58,134 bases of DNA from IMG/VR virus record IMGVR_UViG_3300032435_000379, positions 1 to 58,134 of that record, one strand, 5' to 3'. The position numbers and the translations under genes are program-made. The notes beneath the pieces were generated by a model, which was given only the letters and a program-made list of their open reading frames with translations, was not told where the DNA came from and made no database searches. Position 1 is the stretch's first letter. Each line of letters starts with the position of its first letter. Source of the stretch: a virus. Of the stretch, positions 1 to 7,615 are shown piece after piece.

Positions 1-1
1 A

Positions 2-778
2 CACGATGTAATGCACTTTCTAGGCACAAGCAAGCTAGAGTGGGCATGTTTGCTTACGGACGTACAGCGGGCTATACGCAAGTACTATAACCCCACTATG
101 ATGCTTACATTTGACTGTGCAAGTCCTTTCTTAGCAACTGCTAATGGACAGATTTACATTCAGAATGAAACTCCTGATAGAGGTAAGTGGACTTACCGAA
201 TGGTGCCTAGCATTGATGATAAGAAGTATTCAATCGATACTAGAACTTTTAAACAAGCAGTATTGCAAGATGGCATCTTTAAAAACTTTGAAGATAGTCC
301 TATTACAGCAGAAATGAAAGTCAGTGATGTATGCATTTACAAGCCGGGCGACTTAAATAAGATTGGCAAAGAAGGAAGAACATCTTGGGATAGTTTTTCA
401 TATGCCATTCAAATGGGTCATAATGTTTGGAGTCACATCAATGCAGTTCAAGAAGCCAATAGACAATACGATGCTGGAGTTGTACCGAGAATGCTTGTAC
501 AAGAGCAATTTGACAGGGTCTTTTTTAGAGACGTTGTTGAAACAATATTTGCAGCAACTACAAGAGAAGAAGCAAACGCCTTAATTGACAATAACTCTAA
601 GTTTTGGATGTCAATTCCGGGCACTCGCGGAGCCATTGGTAAAAAGACTGTAAACTCTAGTACTTACTTTGGAGCATTGTTTGATGTTGTTGAACCAGAA
701 GTAGAAGAACTAGAAGATGGTTGTTTTACTGAAGATCAAACACACTTGTTAGAGGACTTGGAAAATGGACAATTATGA
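2..778 (+). CDS. dpdA: DpdA-like DNA 7-deazaguanine transglycosylase, C-terminal part (5' truncated)
   Basis: The frame is open to the left edge, so the start lies outside the window; about 258 residues are visible. The segment HFLGTSK followed by TFDCASPF and a nearby A..NG resembles the part of tRNA-guanine transglycosylases that carries the nucleophilic Asp (the FDC..P motif). A later MGHNVWSHINAVQEANR stretch resembles the helix at the end of that barrel. I do not see the Cys3-His zinc site of tRNA enzymes, which fits phage DpdA better than bacterial Tgt. DpdA exchanges guanine in DNA for a 7-deazaguanine base. The folE, queE and QueD-like genes downstream would supply that base. The tail after residue about 230 is acidic. 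The gene overlaps the next one by 14 nt. Alternative: another TGT-superfamily member. Confidence 0.6.
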   Translation, partial: HDVMHFLGTSKLEWACLLTDVQRAIRKYYNPTMMLTFDCASPFLATANGQIYIQNETPDRGKWTYRMVPSIDDKKYSIDTRTFKQAVLQDGIFKNFEDSPITAEMKVSDVCIYKPGDLNKIGKEGRTSWDSFSYAIQMGHNVWSHINAVQEANRQYDAGVVPRMLVQEQFDRVFFRDVVETIFAATTREEANALIDNNSKFWMSIPGTRGAIGKKTVNSSTYFGALFDVVEPEVEELEDGCFTEDQTHLLEDLENGQL

Positions 779-974
779 AAATGACGAAGATAGACTCAAG
801 CAGCATTACGAAGAACTAAAAATTAGGCATAGAGAACTTGACAACGAAATAGAAGCAAGTTATACTGATGTTACAAAACAAGACGAAATTCGTAGAATGA
901 AAACTATGAAACTTTGGCTTAAAGATGAAATGTATCGTATTAATGCATATCTAATACAAAAGGATTTAGAATGA
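765..974 (+). CDS. DUF465/YdcH-like small coiled-coil protein
   Basis: A 69-residue, highly charged, helical protein. The arrangement HRELDNEIEAS, then a short linker, then RRMKTMKLWLKDEMYRI matches the DUF465/YdcH pattern (H..LD.EI...LK..KL.LKDE). Members are small helical hairpins of unknown function, common in proteobacteria and their phages. The ATG lies inside the end of the upstream gene and the stop overlaps the next ATG (ATGA), so it is translationally coupled on both sides. The family call is by pattern only. Confidence 0.6.
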   Translation: MDNYENDEDRLKQHYEELKIRHRELDNEIEASYTDVTKQDEIRRMKTMKLWLKDEMYRINAYLIQKDLE

Positions 975-1561
975 TGATAAAAGTAATATCACTTAATAGT
1001 GCAATAAACCCTGGAACAGTTATTCCAATGAAACAGTATAATGGTAATATTGGAAGATGGATTGAAAACGATCTTGAAGATAAAGGTTACAAAGTTAATC
1101 GAGGAAAAGGTATAGATCTTCCCGAGTATGGACTAGAAATTAAAAGCCGTTTGAGAAGTAGCACAAGCGGTCATACAGTAGGTGCTATGCTACCTGTAGA
1201 TATTATAAATACTCCTTGGGAATATAGTAATATTAGAAATAAGATTCAACGGCAATACCGTGTTGAATATGATGAAAATATACTTACTGGTGACAACATA
1301 GTTACTGAAGCAAAAGTTTATGATTTTACATGTAACGAAATACAATCTAAACTTAAAGAAGCATGGGAGTACGGACAATCTATGCTTAAATCTAGCAATC
1401 CAAAGAATATGCCTAAATACATTCGTTACGACAATCATTTGGGCTATTTTGAGAGGCAAACCAGTGGACAATACCAATATCGTATTACCGAAGGAGCAAT
1501 GACACATATAAAAAAACTTTCAACTAATACAAGCAACCGACTTTTTGAGTTCGGAGCGTAA
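971..1561 (+). CDS. putative PD-(D/E)XK-type endonuclease
   Basis: A 196-residue protein. Near the N-terminus, GNIGRWIENDL (E32) is followed by GKGIDL (D49) and LEIKSR (E56, K58). This is the layout of a PD-(D/E)XK nuclease core: an early acidic helix residue, an Asp, then E-x-K, as in MutH-like or restriction-type nucleases. The rest shows no recognised domain; it may bind DNA. The gene starts with an ATGA overlap. In a phage the role could be host DNA degradation, recombination or repair. Placed next to a DNA-modification gene it might also discriminate modified from unmodified DNA, but that is inference. Confidence 0.45.
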   Translation: MMIKVISLNSAINPGTVIPMKQYNGNIGRWIENDLEDKGYKVNRGKGIDLPEYGLEIKSRLRSSTSGHTVGAMLPVDIINTPWEYSNIRNKIQRQYRVEYDENILTGDNIVTEAKVYDFTCNEIQSKLKEAWEYGQSMLKSSNPKNMPKYIRYDNHLGYFERQTSGQYQYRITEGAMTHIKKLSTNTSNRLFEFGA

Positions 1562-1562
1562 T

Positions 1563-2096
1563 ATGAAGCGTGATTACGACACAGGCACAGCAGACAGTAT
1601 TACATTCTTTACAGGTGTAGAAGTTGAAAAGACTCCTGCATTTGGAATGAAGACATTGTTTGTTACTGGTATTCAAGACTACAATGAAGTTATGAAGTAC
1701 TACAAAGAAGAACAATGCGAGCATATCTTTTTTGGTGCTAATCACAGTTACAATCCTGTTGCAGCGGAAGACTTTGAAGCATGGGATAAATTAATTCAAC
1801 TGTTTTTAGATGAAGGTATCTTTTGTAGTCTAGATATTCCGAGCACTATTAACTTAGAATGGTTTATGGACGGCGGGCTGATTGAGAGCAATTATTTTAT
1901 TCCGCAGCTTCGTGTAGTTGTTCCTTACGTTAAACAATGGAACTACAACACAATGGTCAAGATTGACGACAAAGGGTTTCGTGCAACTAATCCGGGCGTT
2001 TGGTGCCATAGCCTGCATAATTTGATGGACCGTGATAAATTTACTGACTGGCGCGAATATGGCCTTGACAAAGTGTTAAAGTTAGCGTATAATTAA
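1563..2096 (+). CDS. conserved phage protein of unknown function
   Basis: 177 residues. The ATG at 1563 is preferred over an in-frame TTG 18 nt upstream because a GGAG ribosome-binding site ends 6 nt before it. Recognisable blocks are KTPAFGMKTLFVTGIQ, HIFFGANHSY, VKIDDKGF and ATNPGVW. I recall the same blocks in hypothetical proteins of marine T4-like phages, but no function is assigned. Acidic, with no signal peptide or membrane segment. It lies between the nuclease-like gene and the QueD-like gene, so a link to nucleotide or DNA modification is possible but not shown. Confidence 0.6.
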   Translation: MKRDYDTGTADSITFFTGVEVEKTPAFGMKTLFVTGIQDYNEVMKYYKEEQCEHIFFGANHSYNPVAAEDFEAWDKLIQLFLDEGIFCSLDIPSTINLEWFMDGGLIESNYFIPQLRVVVPYVKQWNYNTMVKIDDKGFRATNPGVWCHSLHNLMDRDKFTDWREYGLDKVLKLAYN

Positions 2097-2155
2097 TGTA
2101 TGAGCAAGAAAACTATCACAACTACATACTACGCAAAATAAGAGAAGAAAGAACT

Positions 2156-2554
2156 ATGACAGAACCTACTAAAAGTATTTGGGTTACATTCCGCAAAGAA
2201 GGGGTGCATCTGTACCCTGGTGCAGACACTAATCCTAAACTAGCAACAGGCGGATGGGATGATGTATCATTCCTTGGCGTTCCGCATCGCCATATTTTCC
2301 ATTTTAAAGTTCGCATCGAAGTGTTCCATAACGATCGCGATATTGAGTTTATCCAATTTAAACGTTGGATGGAACGGTTGTATGCTGAAGTAGATAGCTC
2401 TACATCTGTACTACAACTAAATCACAAGAGCTGCGAAATGATCGCAGATGACTTGTACAGAGAAATTTCTACAAAGTATCCCGGCCGATTTGTAGAGATT
2501 GATGTTGCCGAAGATGGCGAAAACGGCTGTTCAAACTTTTATCCTAAGAATTAA
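2156..2554 (+). CDS. T-fold protein resembling 6-carboxytetrahydropterin synthase (QueD/PTPS-like)
   Basis: 132 residues; the ATG at 2156 follows an AGAGAAGAAAG purine-rich site and gives a start consistent with the family length (~120-140). The block VPHRHIFHFKVRIEV resembles the zinc-binding HGHNY.V.V strand of QueD/PTPS. It is followed by DIEFIQFKRWM (dimer helix), SCEMIADDL (equivalent of PTaENLA) and EIDVAEDGENG (last strand with the substrate Glu). No Cys precedes the HRH motif, so the usual catalytic Cys is missing or lies elsewhere. If active, it would make carboxytetrahydropterin between FolE and QueE. If not, it may be a T-fold binding protein. Confidence 0.45.
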   Translation: MTEPTKSIWVTFRKEGVHLYPGADTNPKLATGGWDDVSFLGVPHRHIFHFKVRIEVFHNDRDIEFIQFKRWMERLYAEVDSSTSVLQLNHKSCEMIADDLYREISTKYPGRFVEIDVAEDGENGCSNFYPKN

Positions 2555-2567
2555 AAAGGTAAAAACT

Positions 2568-2813
2568 ATGTCAATTGAGAATCCTGTTATCCGCAAAGTA
2601 TTTGACGACTTGGATAAATTCCGTGACTACTGTCGCTTTGAAGCAAAAGTCTTTGATGAAAAAGACATGTATAGCAACGAGTCACCAACTTGGATTGCGT
2701 ACAACAAACACCAAGGTTGGCTGCGAGCAAAATCTCGTGCAGGCGCAAGCTACGATCCCAATCGTCGCACACGCCGTCCTAACCCAAGGTTTGAAAGCAA
2801 TCGAGGTAACTAA
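2568..2813 (+). CDS. small conserved hypothetical protein
   Basis: 81 residues from the ATG at 2568, which has an AAAGG site 8 nt upstream; an earlier in-frame start at 2499 would overlap the preceding gene by 56 nt and is not favoured. The N-terminal half is acidic and helical. The C-terminal 30 residues are Arg/Asn/Pro-rich (DPNRRTRRPNPRFESNRGN) and look disordered and nucleic-acid-friendly. No domain recognised. The stop codon abuts the start of the glycosyltransferase gene. Confidence 0.6.
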   Translation: MSIENPVIRKVFDDLDKFRDYCRFEAKVFDEKDMYSNESPTWIAYNKHQGWLRAKSRAGASYDPNRRTRRPNPRFESNRGN

Positions 2814-3911
2814 ATGACAATCTTCATAGTAGACATTGAAGCAGTAGATACCCGCTACACTAAACAGTGGAAAGAGTATTTGCCTAAGCAAATGCGGCAT
2901 GCTACTAATGAAGATGTTAAAGTTATTAGCGGCGGAAATACTCCTCAGGCAACTACGCCTGGGGCGTTTCTTAATTTTGGTGGTACTAATGTTTATAAGA
3001 GTAAGCAATTAGAAATCATTGGTGAAATGTTTTGCAAAGGTGAGGTAAAGAATGGAGACTATTTTCTATATACGGATGCTTGGAACCCAACTGTTATCCA
3101 GCTTCGTTACATGGCTGAGCTCTTGGGCGTTGATATCAGAATCGGTGGCTTATGGCATGCTGGTAGTTATGATCCTCATGATTTTCTTGGTAGGCTAATT
3201 GGCAATAAGCCCTGGGTAAGACATGCTGAGAAGAGTATGTATCATGTGTACGACAATAACTTCTTTGCTACAGAGTTCCATGTTCGGATGTTCTTTGATG
3301 AATTACTGCATGGCGGCATGATGGTAGAGAATCCTTGGTACGACGATGACTGGGAAGAAATCTACGACAGTGGTAAAATTGTTCGTGTAGGATGGCCTAT
3401 GGAGTATCTTAAAGATAGCTTAACACAATATAAAGGTATGGAGAAGCGAGACTTGATCTTGTTTCCACATCGTGTTGCTCCTGAGAAGCAAGTTGATATT
3501 TTTAGAGACTTGGCACAGCTCCTGCCACAATATGAGTTTGTTGTTTGTCAAGAGCAACAGCTTACAAAGAATGAATATCATAACTTGCTAGGGGAAGCTA
3601 AACTTGTGTTTAGTGCTAACCTACAAGAAACACTAGGTATTAGTTGGTATGAAGGTGCATTAGTAAATGCTATTCCTATGGTGCCGAATAGACTAAGCTA
3701 CAGTGAAATGGCTGTTCCAGAGTTCTTATACCCAAGCGAATGGACTGAAGACTATGACGCTTACTTGTATCACAAAGACAAAGTAATTGCACGTATTGTA
3801 GAGTACATGGAAAATTACGATGACTTTGCAGTTAGTCTAGCTAAACAAGTTACTAAACTAAACAAAGAATTTTTTAGTGGAGCAGCATTGTATGACACAA
3901 TTAAAGGATAA
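2814..3911 (+). CDS. GT-B fold glycosyltransferase
   Basis: 365 residues. The C-terminal half has the typical retaining GT-B (GT4-like) features: a strand-loop start FPHRVAPEKQ (217-226) and an E-x7-E motif in QETLGISWYEGA (E272 and E280) that contacts the nucleotide-sugar. The N-terminal half (1-190) would bind the acceptor. Substrate unknown: it could modify phage DNA bases, as T4 glucosyltransferases do, or a host or virion surface group. The place next to DNA-modification genes slightly favours DNA. The ATG follows the upstream stop directly (TAAATG). No membrane segment. Confidence 0.65.
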   Translation: MTIFIVDIEAVDTRYTKQWKEYLPKQMRHATNEDVKVISGGNTPQATTPGAFLNFGGTNVYKSKQLEIIGEMFCKGEVKNGDYFLYTDAWNPTVIQLRYMAELLGVDIRIGGLWHAGSYDPHDFLGRLIGNKPWVRHAEKSMYHVYDNNFFATEFHVRMFFDELLHGGMMVENPWYDDDWEEIYDSGKIVRVGWPMEYLKDSLTQYKGMEKRDLILFPHRVAPEKQVDIFRDLAQLLPQYEFVVCQEQQLTKNEYHNLLGEAKLVFSANLQETLGISWYEGALVNAIPMVPNRLSYSEMAVPEFLYPSEWTEDYDAYLYHKDKVIARIVEYMENYDDFAVSLAKQVTKLNKEFFSGAALYDTIKG

Positions 3912-4356
3912 TATATCTATTGGCACAATCTTTCTTAAACTGCTAGAACGTGTAGATCGCAAGCGTGTGATTATGGACCGTTACCACAACGAGCCGTACT
4001 TAACACGCTATTATCTTTTCTTAAAAGAGCGTACATGGTTTCCGTTTAATGTCTTTTTACATAACTTTCATAAAGGAGATTTAGATGACTTACATGATCA
4101 TCCTTGGCCTTACTTTACTTTTATTCTTAGCGGCGGGTATTGGGAACATACTCCAGCAGGTAAATTGTGGAGACGACCGGGGCATTTTAGGTTTAGCAGT
4201 CCTAAGTCTCTTCATAGCATTGAACTTGAGCCTGGTATTGAGCCTTGGACTTTGTTTGTACCTGGTCCTAAACTAAGAGAATGGGGCTTTGTCAAAGACG
4301 GTGCTTGGGTACAACATGAACAATACTTGAAGGAAAAATATGAGCTCGAACACTAA
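3892..4356 (+). CDS. cupin-fold protein
   Basis: 154 residues from the ATG at 3892, with a GGAG site 9 nt upstream; an in-frame GTG 15 nt earlier overlaps that site. It carries a clear cupin metal motif: H68-D-H70 in DDLHDHPWPYFTFILSGGY, E85 in YWEH, and H108 in SLHSIEL. That gives a probable Fe(II) or other divalent metal site. Phage members of this type have no assigned reaction. It overlaps the 3' end of the glycosyltransferase gene, so the two are co-translated and may act on the same product; sugar epimerase- or isomerase-like cupins are one option. Confidence 0.6.
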   Translation: MTQLKDNISIGTIFLKLLERVDRKRVIMDRYHNEPYLTRYYLFLKERTWFPFNVFLHNFHKGDLDDLHDHPWPYFTFILSGGYWEHTPAGKLWRRPGHFRFSSPKSLHSIELEPGIEPWTLFVPGPKLREWGFVKDGAWVQHEQYLKEKYELEH

Positions 4357-4723
4357 TTCCAGTTCTAACACCATTGGACTCTTGTCCGGATCAGCAGCAC
4401 AAAAAATGTCTGCTCTGAGCGGGTATATTAGTTGTACTGATACTGGTGTGTTAACCGGAACGTATAGTAGTGCTAGTGCTATTACTGGTAATCTGACTAT
4501 AAGAGACTCGTTAGATCCTAATACGATGCAGATTGATATTCCTCTTGTTGTTCAAGGCAGAGATGTTATGAAAGAACTTGACGAACTGCGTGACTCTGTG
4601 TTATTATTAAAGCGACACGTAGATATGGAAGCAAAGTATCCTAAGCTAAAAGAACTAAAAGATGCGTATGAGTCGCAACTTGCAAAGTATAAAACATTTG
4701 ATGCAATTAAGGAATCTAAATGA
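4340..4723 (+). CDS. conserved phage protein with C-terminal coiled coil
   Basis: 127 residues. The first 40 are Ser/Thr/Asn/Gly-rich and resemble a short structural or adhesin-like stretch. From about residue 75 it turns into a charged helix: GRDVMKELDELRDSVLLLKR, continuing to KYPKLKELKDAYESQLAKYKTF. A similar GRDVxxELDELRD helix occurs in small proteins of marine T4-like phages, of unknown function. An AAGGAAAAAT site precedes the ATG, and the stop overlaps the next start (ATGA). Confidence 0.5.
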   Translation: MSSNTNSSSNTIGLLSGSAAQKMSALSGYISCTDTGVLTGTYSSASAITGNLTIRDSLDPNTMQIDIPLVVQGRDVMKELDELRDSVLLLKRHVDMEAKYPKLKELKDAYESQLAKYKTFDAIKESK

Positions 4724-5019
4724 GATGGTTTAAAAAACTAGTAGCTAGCTGGGCAAGGCAAGGTAGCGATTATGAAGAAGAAAAATGCACAGTTGGTCGT
4801 GACACGGTAACATGTTCGCGTGATACTAAAGCAACTGTGTGCGATGCTGACCCTATACTAAACTTTAGAGTGTTTAGTGCAATAGGCGGACGTGTGGTAG
4901 AGTTTCGAACATATGATCGGGTAAAAGATCGTACTAATACAACTACTTACATTATTCACAAGGACGATGATTTTGGTGATAAGATTGCTAAAATTGCAAC
5001 ACTGGAGAGCATGAAATGA
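4720..5019 (+). CDS. small hypothetical protein
   Basis: 99 residues: a basic N-terminus (MRWFKKLVASWARQG), then a Cys-containing middle with CTVGRDTVTCSRDTKATVCD, then a charged C-terminal part. The three cysteines could bind a metal or be incidental. No family recognised. It is coupled by ATGA overlaps to both neighbours, so it belongs to the same transcript as the phosphoribosyltransferase. Confidence 0.5.
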   Translation: MRWFKKLVASWARQGSDYEEEKCTVGRDTVTCSRDTKATVCDADPILNFRVFSAIGGRVVEFRTYDRVKDRTNTTTYIIHKDDDFGDKIAKIATLESMK

Positions 5020-5573
5020 TTAAGAAACATTATTACAGTTGGCAAGACATTGAAAAGATGTGCGTACAGATTGTTACTAGCATGTATGCAGACAACTGGC
5101 GTCCTGATTATATTGTAGGAATTACTCGTGGCGGCAATATTCCTGCTACTATCATTAGTAACATGCTTAAAGTTCGCTGCGAAGCACTTAAAGTTAGTTT
5201 GCGCGATAGTGAATGCGGACCTGAGAGTAATCTTTGGATGAGCGAGGAAGCGTTTGGATATAATAATGCTGAAGAAACTGGCATTACTGGTGCAAGATGG
5301 GACCTGTCACTGCGTAAGAATATTCTTATTGTAGATGATATCAACAATAGCGGTGCTACATTCAATTGGATTAAAGAAGATTGGCAGAGCAGTTGTTTGC
5401 CCGATGAAGAAACTTGGAATACAGTTTGGCATAAGAATGTTCGCTTTGCTACACTTACAGATAATCTAGCAAGTGGGTTTAACGGCACCGTAGATTATAC
5501 TTGTCACGAAATTAACAAAGCAGAAGATGACGTTTGGTTAGTTTATCCTTGGGAAACTGTTAATGAATACTAA
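5016..5573 (+). CDS. phosphoribosyltransferase (type I PRTase fold)
   Basis: 185 residues. The PRPP-binding loop is plain: NILIVDDINNSGATF (about 103-116), the two acidic residues followed by the NSGAT loop. An early GITRGGNIPA (35-44) is the N-terminal PPi loop. These place it with purine or orotate-type PRTases that transfer ribose-5-phosphate to a base. Marine T4-like phages carry such genes. The base used cannot be read from sequence; guanine/xanthine salvage is plausible and would touch the same purine pool that FolE draws on. Start overlaps the upstream stop (ATGA). Confidence 0.8.
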   Translation: MIKKHYYSWQDIEKMCVQIVTSMYADNWRPDYIVGITRGGNIPATIISNMLKVRCEALKVSLRDSECGPESNLWMSEEAFGYNNAEETGITGARWDLSLRKNILIVDDINNSGATFNWIKEDWQSSCLPDEETWNTVWHKNVRFATLTDNLASGFNGTVDYTCHEINKAEDDVWLVYPWETVNEY

Positions 5574-5919
5574 ACCTTGGACTGAAGTATTAGTAGATAC
5601 AAAAGACTTTACAGTATATAAGGACGACTTTCCGGTAACAGAAGGTCACGTTCTTTTTGTTCCTAAAGTAGAAGATTGGCAACATCTTGTAAAATGCTGG
5701 GAAGCAGCATACAAGTGGGGATACGATTGGACAGAACGTGGATACTGTGAAGCGTTTAACATAGGACAGAATGTAGGCGAAGCAGCAGGACAAACTGTAG
5801 AATATGCTCATGTACATTTGATTCCACGACGCAAAGAGGACATGGCGGATCCTCGAGGTGGCGTAAGGCACGTAATTCCTGAAAAAGGAAATTATAAGAA
5901 ACTACTTGACAAAGCCTAA
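5563..5919 (+). CDS. HIT-family nucleotide hydrolase/transferase
   Basis: 118 residues, the usual size of a HIT protein. The C-terminal signature reads QTVEYAHVHLIPR. Compared with the HxHxHxx triad, the first His is Tyr (Y81), while the second (H83, the catalytic nucleophile in the family) and third (H85) are kept. The NIGQNVGEAAGQ segment before it is the conserved HIT helix region. Members cleave or transfer nucleotides from dinucleotides or nucleoside phosphoramidates. It overlaps the end of the PRTase gene and closes the first + strand operon; a new promoter follows inside and behind its 3' end. Confidence 0.75.
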   Translation: MNTKPWTEVLVDTKDFTVYKDDFPVTEGHVLFVPKVEDWQHLVKCWEAAYKWGYDWTERGYCEAFNIGQNVGEAAGQTVEYAHVHLIPRRKEDMADPRGGVRHVIPEKGNYKKLLDKA

Positions 5920-5934
5920 ATAACAGTGTATACT
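5906..5934 (+). promoter_or_regulatory. sigma70-type promoter before folE
   Basis: TTGACA at 5906-5911 and TATACT at 5929-5934 are separated by exactly 17 nt, with TG directly before the -10. This matches the bacterial housekeeping consensus closely. It would start the transcript carrying folE and queE, with a leader of about 35 nt containing the CGGAG site at 5966-5970. Confidence 0.75.
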
Positions 5935-5977
5935 TAATAGTATATAAGACATCCACGTCAATAACTCGGAGAAATAA

Positions 5978-6670
5978 ATGACAGAAAAAAACTTATCTCA
6001 AGTGCTTCGTGAGAAGATGCACTCAGAAAATAAACGCTTTTGGGCAGGCGATAACATCAGCGAATATATTTCCAATGATACAAAAGACATCCTTATCAAC
6101 GAAGCTGCACAAGCATTTGAAAGTGTACTTGACACACTGCTAATTGATCGTGAAAATGATCCTAACAGCAAAGGTACTGCAAAGCGCCTTGCTAAAATGT
6201 ACTACAATGAGATTATGAGCGGACGTTATGATCCTATGCCTAGTGCAACGGCGTTCCCAAATGACAGCGAGGATAGATATGAAGGCATGTTGGTTGTTCG
6301 CAGTGAGTTGCGTAGCATGTGCAGTCATCATCACCAGCCCGTTAGTGGCATTGCTTATATTGGCATTATTGCTTCTCAAAAGTTAATTGGTCTCAGCAAA
6401 TATACTCGTATTGCACAGTGGTGTGCTAGACGTGGTACATTACAAGAAGAACTGTGTAATGACATCGCACGTGAGATTAAAGCTGCTACAGGTACTAGTA
6501 ACTTAGGAGTGTATATTCAAGCAACACACGGATGCTGTGAGAATCGCGGCATCATGGCAAATAGTAGTCTTACACAAACTACTGTACTTGAAGGTAGCTT
6601 TAAACACGATGCTGGTACAAAGAAAGAATTCTTTGACAATATTAAACTGCAACAGGAGTTTGCACGATGA
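5978..6670 (+). CDS. folE: GTP cyclohydrolase I (FolE)
   Basis: 230 residues, typical FolE length. It converts GTP to 7,8-dihydroneopterin triphosphate, the first step toward folate and toward preQ0/7-deazaguanines. Zinc ligands are visible: C115 and H118 in MCSHHHQP, and C186 in THGCCENRG. The core VRSELRSMCSHHHQPVSGIAYIGI and the GLSKYTRIAQWCARRGTLQE helix are hallmark FolE blocks. Directly followed by queE with an ATGA overlap, which ties it to 7-deazaguanine synthesis rather than folate. Preceded by its own promoter and a CGGAG ribosome-binding site. Confidence 0.92.
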   Translation: MTEKNLSQVLREKMHSENKRFWAGDNISEYISNDTKDILINEAAQAFESVLDTLLIDRENDPNSKGTAKRLAKMYYNEIMSGRYDPMPSATAFPNDSEDRYEGMLVVRSELRSMCSHHHQPVSGIAYIGIIASQKLIGLSKYTRIAQWCARRGTLQEELCNDIAREIKAATGTSNLGVYIQATHGCCENRGIMANSSLTQTTVLEGSFKHDAGTKKEFFDNIKLQQEFAR

Positions 6671-7539
6671 AATTGAGATATAGCGAAGCCTTTTACAGTA
6701 TACAAGGCGAAGGTGCATATGTAGGTGTACCTAGTGTATTCCTACGTACATATGGTTGCAACTTCCGTTGTCAAAACTTTGGACTTCCTCGTGGTACTCC
6801 TAAAGCTAAATATAATCCAGAAGTTAAAAAACTTATTGACTCCGGTGTGCATCTAACTGCAAAAGTATTTGAAGACTTGCCGCTGGTGTTTACTGGCTGC
6901 GACACTTACGCAAGTATCTATCCTGAGTTCAAACATCTTGTAATGGACAAGACTATCGACGAAGTTGTAGAACATATACTGTCGCTTACTCCAGAAGGTA
7001 AGTGGACTATGGATAATGGACAGGATGTCCATTTGATTCTCACTGGCGGTGAACCGCTACTTGCTTGGCAGCGTTTGTATATTGAGTTGTTTGAGCATCC
7101 TAGAATGAAGGACTTAAAGAATGTTACATTTGAAACAAACACTACACAATTTTTACACACGGAGTTTGCCGATTACCTTAAGAATCAGGCAAGATTTAAA
7201 ACAACGTTTAGTTGTTCGCCCAAGCTCTCCGTATCTGGTGAATCTTGGACAGACGCTATTAAGCCTGCTGTTGCTGCCAATTACCGCTCTATACTTAATG
7301 CTGACATGTATTTTAAATTTGTTGTTGCTGACAGCGTTGACGTTGAAGAAGTTGATCGAGCTGTCGAGGCTTACAGAAAAATTGGGATCAATGTTCCGGT
7401 ATATCTTATGCCGATGGGCGGTCGTACAGAAGGTTATAACCTTACCGTACAAGAAGTTGCAAAACTTGCTATGGCAAAAGGATACCGATTCACTCCGAGA
7501 CTCCACATTAGCTTATTCGGAAATGCCTGGGGGACTTGA
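6667..7539 (+). CDS. queE: 7-carboxy-7-deazaguanine synthase, radical SAM (QueE), with insertion in the cluster-binding motif
   Basis: 290 residues. It converts carboxytetrahydropterin to 7-carboxy-7-deazaguanine. The family signatures are clear: YSIQGEG (10-16), LILTGGEPLL, and the C-terminal PRLHISLFGNAWG. The usual CX3CX2C site is altered: C31 and C35 are present (YGCNFRCQNFG) but the next position is Phe38. A GCDTY motif that normally follows at once lies 42 residues later, so C78 is the likely third ligand (CX3C-X42-C). The enzyme is therefore larger than cellular QueE (~220 aa). I recall similar GFG-type insertions in other phage QueE proteins, but have not checked. It has an AGGAG site and overlaps folE. 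Confidence 0.88.
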   Translation: MKLRYSEAFYSIQGEGAYVGVPSVFLRTYGCNFRCQNFGLPRGTPKAKYNPEVKKLIDSGVHLTAKVFEDLPLVFTGCDTYASIYPEFKHLVMDKTIDEVVEHILSLTPEGKWTMDNGQDVHLILTGGEPLLAWQRLYIELFEHPRMKDLKNVTFETNTTQFLHTEFADYLKNQARFKTTFSCSPKLSVSGESWTDAIKPAVAANYRSILNADMYFKFVVADSVDVEEVDRAVEAYRKIGINVPVYLMPMGGRTEGYNLTVQEVAKLAMAKGYRFTPRLHISLFGNAWGT

Positions 7540-7615
7540 TGACGATGCGCTTAACGCCCTTAGGCAGGGCGTACACAAAGATGAACAAATCGATAAACTA
7601 AGGAAACACATATGA
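7523..7615 (+). CDS. possible 30-aa peptide overlapping the end of queE
   Basis: A short frame from the ATG at 7523 to a TGA at 7613-7615, which overlaps the ATG of the next gene (ATGA). The peptide (MPGGLDDDALNALRQGVHKD...) has a protein-like acidic/helical composition, and the coupling to the next start supports translation. It has no good ribosome-binding site and begins inside queE. A competing start, ATG at 7539, gives a 20-residue peptide in another frame. Confidence 0.25.
   Translation: MPGGLDDDALNALRQGVHKDEQIDKLRKHI

Noticed and set aside
4085-4276. A hydrophobic 63-residue frame resembling a holin
   Set aside because: It is an overlapping frame inside the cupin gene. The cupin has a full metal motif, so the hydrophobic frame is by chance, even though an AAGGAG lies upstream of its ATG.
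5915-5922. CTAAATA late-like box before folE
   Set aside because: It falls within the spacer of a much better sigma70 promoter and has two changes from consensus.
7121-7615. A 164-residue + strand frame overlapping queE
   Set aside because: Leu/Thr-rich shadow of queE in another frame. Only its last 30 codons, which extend beyond queE, are kept as a low-confidence peptide.
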